From: CAZRWD01 sp964603785
Lineage (GTDB): Bacteria > Fermentibacterota > Fermentibacteria > Fermentibacterales > Fermentibacteraceae
Direction of reading: 5' to 3'
NCBI GenBank assembly: GCA_964603785.1
Contig: CAZRWD010000001.1
Coordinates: 496,001-560,000 of the forward strand
DNA: 64,000 bases
Shown: piece by piece, positions 60,237 through 64,000 of the stretch
Layout of the letters: each line of letters starts with the position of its first letter
Position numbering within the stretch: position 1 is the stretch's first letter
Notes under the pieces: model-generated
The model's database searches: none
Told to the model about the DNA's origin: nothing
The model's input: only the letters and a program-made list of their open reading frames with translations
Program-made: the position numbers and the translations under genes

Positions 60237-60854
60237 CTATCGGAACTGCGCCTTTATCGAGGCCCAGCTGCCTTCCTCCAGGCCGGTGTAGCCCGACCTG
60301 ATGAAGAAGTCGTTCGCTGTCGGACCGCTGATGATCCATGGCTCCCAGACGATGAAGTCGTCGCTGAAGAAGCTGTGGTCGGCCGTCTGGGGGGTGTTGT
60401 CGCCCAGGACGGACGGCCAGCCCCCGGCCGACATCTCCGTGTCGACCAGTATCCAGAAGTTGCCCTCGCAGGATATCGGTGGCGAGTAGCCGGCGTAGAC
60501 CGGCTGGTAGTGGACGGCCGTGACCGATGTCTGGTCGAGGATCGTGACCGGGCCGGTCTGTAGGCCGTTGCAGAGATCACAGTAGAAGGCGGATACATCC
60601 CACGGGTAGCTCGCGTGGTGATAGAACCAGAGCTGGCTCGATGATGACAGCCAGGAAAACCCCAGACCGAAGTCGGCCGTGTTGAACCAGGTGCCCCTGT
60701 AGAGGCCGGACCAGACGAGCCAGTTGGCCGTGCCGTCGTCGTACTGCAGGAGGTCGTCGGAGCCGGGTACGGCCAGCGGCCCGTCCAGACGGGCATGGCC
60801 CGAGGCGAGGAGTATCAGCAGGAGCTTCAGCGCAGTGGTGCAAAGGACGGGCAT
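60237..60854 (-). CDS. Tandem secreted paralogue A (YDDGTA family) with WASIK tail
   Basis: The 205-residue exported protein has a signal peptide (MPVLCTTALKLLLILLASG) and a conserved body: LLQYDDGTANWLVWSG, LYRGTWFNTADF, SQLWFYHHASYPWDVSAFYCDL, LDQTSVTAVHYQPVYAGYSPP, DTEMSAGGWPSVLGDN and DHSFFSDDFIVWEPW. It ends EEGSWASIKAQFR. GGAGG precedes the ATG. It is homologous to three other genes here; its N-terminus and part of its DNA are nearly identical to paralogue D at 63326. The function is unknown, presumably extracellular. Confidence 0.75.
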   Translation of the reverse strand: MPVLCTTALKLLLILLASGHARLDGPLAVPGSDDLLQYDDGTANWLVWSGLYRGTWFNTADFGLGFSWLSSSSQLWFYHHASYPWDVSAFYCDLCNGLQTGPVTILDQTSVTAVHYQPVYAGYSPPISCEGNFWILVDTEMSAGGWPSVLGDNTPQTADHSFFSDDFIVWEPWIISGPTANDFFIRSGYTGLEEGSWASIKAQFR

Positions 60855-60890
60855 CGCGCACCTCCTCTACTCTTCACACCGGCATCCTGC

Positions 60891-60913
60891 ACGGTAGCTG
60901 AAAGGGAGTCAAT
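60891..60913 (-). promoter_or_regulatory. Candidate promoter of paralogue A, element shared with paralogue D
   Basis: On the minus strand TTGACT (60908-60913) precedes CAGGAT by 17 bases. The same TTGACT-N17-CAGGATG arrangement is present upstream of paralogue D at 63326, and TTGACT or TTGACA also precedes paralogues C and B, implying that the promoters duplicated with the genes. Confidence 0.45.
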
Positions 60914-61036
60914 ATCCATCGCATGTCAATGCTGGTTGCCGAGGCGACTAGTCTCGTGACCGATCACATCCCTGGGATCACAACGGATCTGCTGTCCGGG
61001 GCCCATCGGTGGGGTGGTCCGAGCATCCGGAAGAGC

Positions 61037-61660
61037 CTAGAAGATGGCCTTGATCGCCCCCCAGGTCGTCTGTTCCAGGCCCGAAATGCCTGATACCCCT
61101 GCCCTTGTGAAGTAGTCTGTGGACATCTCCATCCCCCAGACCACCCAGGGCTCCCAGTCGACGAAGTCGTCGCTGCTGAAGCTGTGCGCCGCCGGGCGCG
61201 GGGAGTTGTCCCCGATGTTGTTGGGCCATCCCCCGGATGACATCTCGGTGTTGATGACACCCCAGAAGCCGCCTTCCACATGGATGGGGGGATCGTAGAA
61301 CGAGAAGCACGGGGCTAGGTGTATGCCGGCGACCGATGTCTGGTCCAGCTCGGTCTCGGGCAGCCCGCCCGTCGAGCTCCACAGCTCCGCGTAGAAGCTG
61401 AACGTGTCGTAGCAGTACCACGGGCCATGGTAGAACCAGAACTCGAGGTAGTCTATCTCGCAACATGACCCGCCGAAGTCGGCCAGGTCGAACCAGACTC
61501 CCCTGTACTTGCCGTCCCAGGTGGTCCACCAGGCCGTTCCGTCGTCATACTGCAGGAGGCCTTCGGAACCGCCCACGAGCACGGGGTGTTCCAGCAACTC
61601 GCTTCCTGATTGCGACGGAACGGTAAAGATCTGAAGAGCGATGATGCAGAGGACTGGCAC
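61037..61660 (-). CDS. Tandem secreted paralogue B (YDDGTA family) with WGAIK tail
   Basis: The GTG start at 61660 has GGAGG 6 bases upstream; 207 residues. The signal peptide is followed by the family blocks LLQYDDGTAWWTTWDG, YRGVWFDLADF, LEFWFYHGPWYCYDTFSFYAEL, LDQTSVAGIHLAPCFSFYDPP, NTEMSSGGWPNNIGDN and AHSFSSDDFVDWEPW, and the tail EQTTWGAIKAIF. It has several cysteines not shared by the others. The function is unknown. Confidence 0.75.
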   Translation of the reverse strand: MPVLCIIALQIFTVPSQSGSELLEHPVLVGGSEGLLQYDDGTAWWTTWDGKYRGVWFDLADFGGSCCEIDYLEFWFYHGPWYCYDTFSFYAELWSSTGGLPETELDQTSVAGIHLAPCFSFYDPPIHVEGGFWGVINTEMSSGGWPNNIGDNSPRPAAHSFSSDDFVDWEPWVVWGMEMSTDYFTRAGVSGISGLEQTTWGAIKAIF

Positions 61661-62002
61661 GATGCGCCTCCCTGCTCCAACCTGATACTAGTGTGCCGGT
61701 TTGAGGCATGGTTGTCAACGATTCCAGTATTCACAACCAGAACCCCGGGCATGAGCAGATTCCCGAATGAACCGGTCCGTACCCGGGAGGGGGGCCGATG
61801 CTTGTATCCTCGGCAGACCCTGTTCAGAGGAGTGCCTCCGAAGACGCGACGCAACTCCTGTCGATGGACGCCCGGATTCCCGTGGTCTGGGGACGTCCAG
61901 TTTCCGCGACCGCATGCAGTAACCTGCCGGCATCAGGGGGATGGTCGGATACACCCGGAGACGGCCCCGCATACCACGGGAAAGGGGCTGCAGGGGGCAG
62001 CT
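61661..62002. other. Gene-free stretch between paralogue B and the next gene
   Basis: No supported ORF, RNA or repeat is seen in these 342 bases. The part next to paralogue B (about 61,700-61,720) includes a minus-strand TTGACA that may be its promoter; the rest appears unstructured. Confidence 0.5.
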
Positions 62003-62446
62003 TCAGAGAGGCTGATCCCGCCAGTGATATGCCGCATGCATCTCTTCGCCGAACTTTTCGTCAAGGTCTACGAAGGATCCGTCGGGACTCAGGCTCCAGA
62101 GCCATTCGGCGAACCCGGATGCGCCGTCGAGGGCGTCCACGACGCACTCCTCCATCCACTCGTCACCGCAGCCCGTGATGTCGGTGACGACGCTCATCTC
62201 GACTGCGAAGCGCATGCGGTCACCCCTGGTCGCGGCCAGGTAGTACTCGATGCCGAACGGCTCGAAGACGAAGAACGACAGAGTGTCCCCCTCGTCGGTG
62301 AGAATCACCGCATGGAGGAAGTCGCCCATCTCGAGACCGAGCAGGATCCCATCCACATACACCGGCCCTGATTCGAGCGGGACATCGTTCAGGTCGATCC
62401 CGGGCGCCAGTGAAACGGCAACAAGCACTCCTGCCATGGACAGCAT
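62003..62446 (-). CDS. Small unknown secreted protein within the paralogue cluster
   Basis: ATG 62446 with GGAGG 5 bases upstream gives 147 residues with a signal peptide (MLSMAGVLVAVSLAPG). The sequence VYVDGILLGLEMGDFLHAVILTDEGDTLSFFVFEPFGIEYYLAATRGDRMRFAVEMSVVTDI looks like a small beta-barrel or OB-like fold, with an acidic tail. It is not homologous to its neighbours and lacks the WGxIK tail, ending HWRDQPL. The family is not recognised. Confidence 0.6.
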   Translation of the reverse strand: MLSMAGVLVAVSLAPGIDLNDVPLESGPVYVDGILLGLEMGDFLHAVILTDEGDTLSFFVFEPFGIEYYLAATRGDRMRFAVEMSVVTDITGCGDEWMEECVVDALDGASGFAEWLWSLSPDGSFVDLDEKFGEEMHAAYHWRDQPL

Positions 62447-62523
62447 CGTCGCCTCCGTTCCCCCGGTCGCCCGGGCCACTCTCCGCTCCACCCCTCGGTG
62501 GAAGCCGTTCGAACTGATTCAGG

Positions 62524-63135
62524 CTAATAGAACAGCGTCTTGACGGCTCCCCAGGAGCTCTCCTCGAGATTCAGCTGAAGCGTACCGTGAGCTCTGATGA
62601 AGAAATCGACGGCCGTCGAGCTGGATCCAGGAATGAAAGGCTCCCAGATCTCCCAGTCGGATGACACGAAACTGTGGCTGACCGGATTGGGCGAGCCATC
62701 GGCGAAGAAGTACGGCCTGCCCGACCCCATAGGCATGCAGTCCGCGACAACCCAAAAGTTGTCGCCGCACTGAATGGGCGGATCGAAGTCTACGAACGTC
62801 GGCTGCATCGAAATCCCCGCGGTTTCGACAGAGATCAGCAAGCTCTCGGGCCCCTCCGGCCCACCGATCCAGATCTCAGAGTCCCACCACCCGCTCCCCA
62901 TGGAATAGTGCATCCAGAACTCCAGCTGATCGCAGTAAAAATCGATTGCGTATGGAGAGAAATCTGATAAGGAGAACCAGACTCCTTTGTAGTCGGCCAT
63001 CGACGTCCATTCTGCTGTCCCGTCGTCGTATTGCAGAATTGACCTATCAGAAAAGACCGGCGTGCTATCAGGAAGCTGCGCGGATGCTCTGTGGATGGGA
63101 ATGACTATGAGCAGTGCAGACAGGAACAGCCTCAC
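62524..63135 (-). CDS. Tandem secreted paralogue C (YDDGTA family) with WGAVK tail
   Basis: The GTG start at 63135 has GGGAGG 5 bases upstream; 203 residues with a signal peptide (FLSALLIVIPIHRASA). Family blocks: ILQYDDGTAEWTSMADYKGVWFSLSDF, DQLEFWMHYSMGSGWWDSEIW, ISMQPTFVDFDPPIQCGDNFWVV and VSHSFVSSDWEIWEPF. Tail: EESSWGAVKTLFY. It is the most diverged copy: the LDQTSVT and NTEMSSGGWPS blocks are changed. The function is unknown. Confidence 0.75.
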   Translation of the reverse strand: MRLFLSALLIVIPIHRASAQLPDSTPVFSDRSILQYDDGTAEWTSMADYKGVWFSLSDFSPYAIDFYCDQLEFWMHYSMGSGWWDSEIWIGGPEGPESLLISVETAGISMQPTFVDFDPPIQCGDNFWVVADCMPMGSGRPYFFADGSPNPVSHSFVSSDWEIWEPFIPGSSSTAVDFFIRAHGTLQLNLEESSWGAVKTLFY

Positions 63136-63325
63136 GGATGCCTCCCTGTGGGAGATCTTCCAGCTATTCGCAGTCTTATGATGTCCGGAGCCCGCACAGG
63201 AGTCAATGGGACCAGCCCGAGGACCCGGACGGGACTTGAACCCCTAAATGCATATCGGCTCGCGCCTTGCACGCGGGCCGATGCTGGTGCCCAGTGGTGT
63301 ACGCTATGCGAACCGATCCGACTGG

Positions 63326-63931
63326 CTAGAAAAGCGTCTTGATCGAGCCCCAGGACGTCTGTGTCAGCTGCAGGTCGGGAATGTACGCATCGGCGCGGAT
63401 CAGGAGATCCCACGGCACCCACCCCCCGGCGCTCTCCACGAAGCTGTGGGGATATCCGGTGAAGTTGGGCGTGAAATCCGCCAGTGCCGAAGGCCAGCCC
63501 CCGGTCGACATCTCGGTGTTGGCAATCCCCCAGAAGTTCTGTTCGACGGCTATCGCCGGGCTGTAGTCGGCGTAGACCGGTGCGAAGTGTGTGGCGGTTA
63601 CCGAGGTCTGGTCGAGCTGCGTGAGGGGGCCGTAGTCGTCGCCGTTCCAGAGCTCGGCATAGAACGAGGAGGTGTCCCATGGAGAACCCGTGCTGTGATA
63701 GAACCAGAACTGGAGTTGGTAGACCGATCCTCCGGCTGAAACAGGGACGAAGTCCTGAGTGTCGAACCAGACGCCGCAGTAGTCCCAGAACACGAGTGCT
63801 GCAGTACCGTCGTCGTACTGCAGACAATCGTCGGTCCCGCCGACGAGAAGCGGCCTGTCCAGACGGGCCTGGCCCGAGGCGAGGACTATCAGCAGGAGCT
63901 TCGATGCAAGAGAGCAGAGGACGGGCATCAT
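63326..63931 (-). CDS. Tandem secreted paralogue D (YDDGTA family) with WGSIK tail
   Basis: The 201-residue exported protein begins MMPVLCSLASKLLLIVLASG, almost the same signal as paralogue A. Blocks: CLQYDDGTAALVFWDYCGVWFDTQDF, LQFWFYHSTGSPWDTSSFYAELW, LDQTSVTATHFAPVYADYSPAI, NTEMSTGGWPSALADF and YPHSFVESAGGWVPW, then the tail TQTSWGSIKTLF. It is the first gene of the tandem array visible here; more copies may lie beyond the right edge. The function is unknown. Confidence 0.75.
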   Translation of the reverse strand: MMPVLCSLASKLLLIVLASGQARLDRPLLVGGTDDCLQYDDGTAALVFWDYCGVWFDTQDFVPVSAGGSVYQLQFWFYHSTGSPWDTSSFYAELWNGDDYGPLTQLDQTSVTATHFAPVYADYSPAIAVEQNFWGIANTEMSTGGWPSALADFTPNFTGYPHSFVESAGGWVPWDLLIRADAYIPDLQLTQTSWGSIKTLF

Positions 63932-64000
63932 GCACCCCCCGTTCGATACCGGTCACATCCTGCATCGATCTGCCCTGGGAGTCAATGATCCTGCAGTCGG

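Noticed and set aside
61610..62371. 253-residue plus-strand ORF across the gap and the 62003 gene
   Set aside because: It is antisense to a gene with a signal peptide and good ribosome site, and has no recognisable motif.
63220..63305. tRNA-like segment on the minus strand containing GGGGTTCAAGTCCC
   Set aside because: The T-arm-like piece has a mismatched stem, no 5' acceptor strand complements the downstream CCGGGTC, and the candidate anticodon loop lacks T33.

Overview
This window is a high-GC, gene-dense bacterial chromosome segment from an organism that probably has two membranes. It carries a TonB-dependent-receptor-like barrel, a FadL/PorV-like barrel, many secreted or lipobox proteins, FlgD/Por-like C-terminal tails, VCBS-repeat proteins and GT-C membrane proteins. 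With an SDR-type threonine dehydrogenase and a cytoplasmic group-3-like [NiFe] hydrogenase, this suggests an uncultured anaerobic lineage near the FCB superphylum (a Fermentibacterota-like genome is one guess). No rRNA or convincing tRNA is present, so the assignment is inference.

Layout. 0-5 kb: the end of a lamin-tail/FlgD-tail exoprotein, threonine dehydrogenase, a HEAT-like/cyclophilin protein, a DUF2007-like protein, and thiC under a TPP riboswitch. 5-12 kb: a polyphosphate cluster (CHAD protein, HD protein and a 1235-residue Ppx/GppA-HD-Ppk1 fusion) divergent from phosphofructokinase. 12-27 kb: envelope and exoproteins, namely a TM1410/GH114-like lipoprotein, two GT-C-like membrane proteins, two modules that each pair a TIM-barrel glycosidase-like protein with a VCBS protein (in a lower-GC island), and two tandem SGNH paralogues, one of which appears to have lost its active site. 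26-39 kb: EamA and MFS transporters, a GAF/HD-GYP protein, a CHASE2 adenylate cyclase followed by SH3 and M48 genes, a frameshifted glutaminyl cyclase, VOC, alpha/beta hydrolase and NUDIX proteins, and a radical SAM/SPASM protein coupled to an unknown helical protein.

39-48 kb holds the most unusual content. One minus-strand block joins a polarity-type GTPase module (two Roadblock proteins, MglA, DUF4388-Roadblock, DnaA-like AAA+ ATPase) to a [NiFe] hydrogenase operon. The hydrogenase ferredoxin is fused to a V4R-like domain, and the first gene of the operon encodes a free homologue of that domain. 48-59 kb: VanW, outer-membrane proteins, an SPFH protein divergent from an S1-like protease, NlpC/P60, a GT4 glycosyltransferase and a beta-propeller lipoprotein. 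59-64 kb: four tandem secreted paralogues plus one unrelated secreted protein, all sharing a C-terminal W-[GA]-[SA]-[IV]-K tail that may be an undescribed sorting signal.

Most genes have GGAGG-type ribosome sites, and GTG or TTG starts are common. Many operon neighbours overlap by 4 bases, so translational coupling is likely. All functions are read from sequence motifs by eye; no database search was run.
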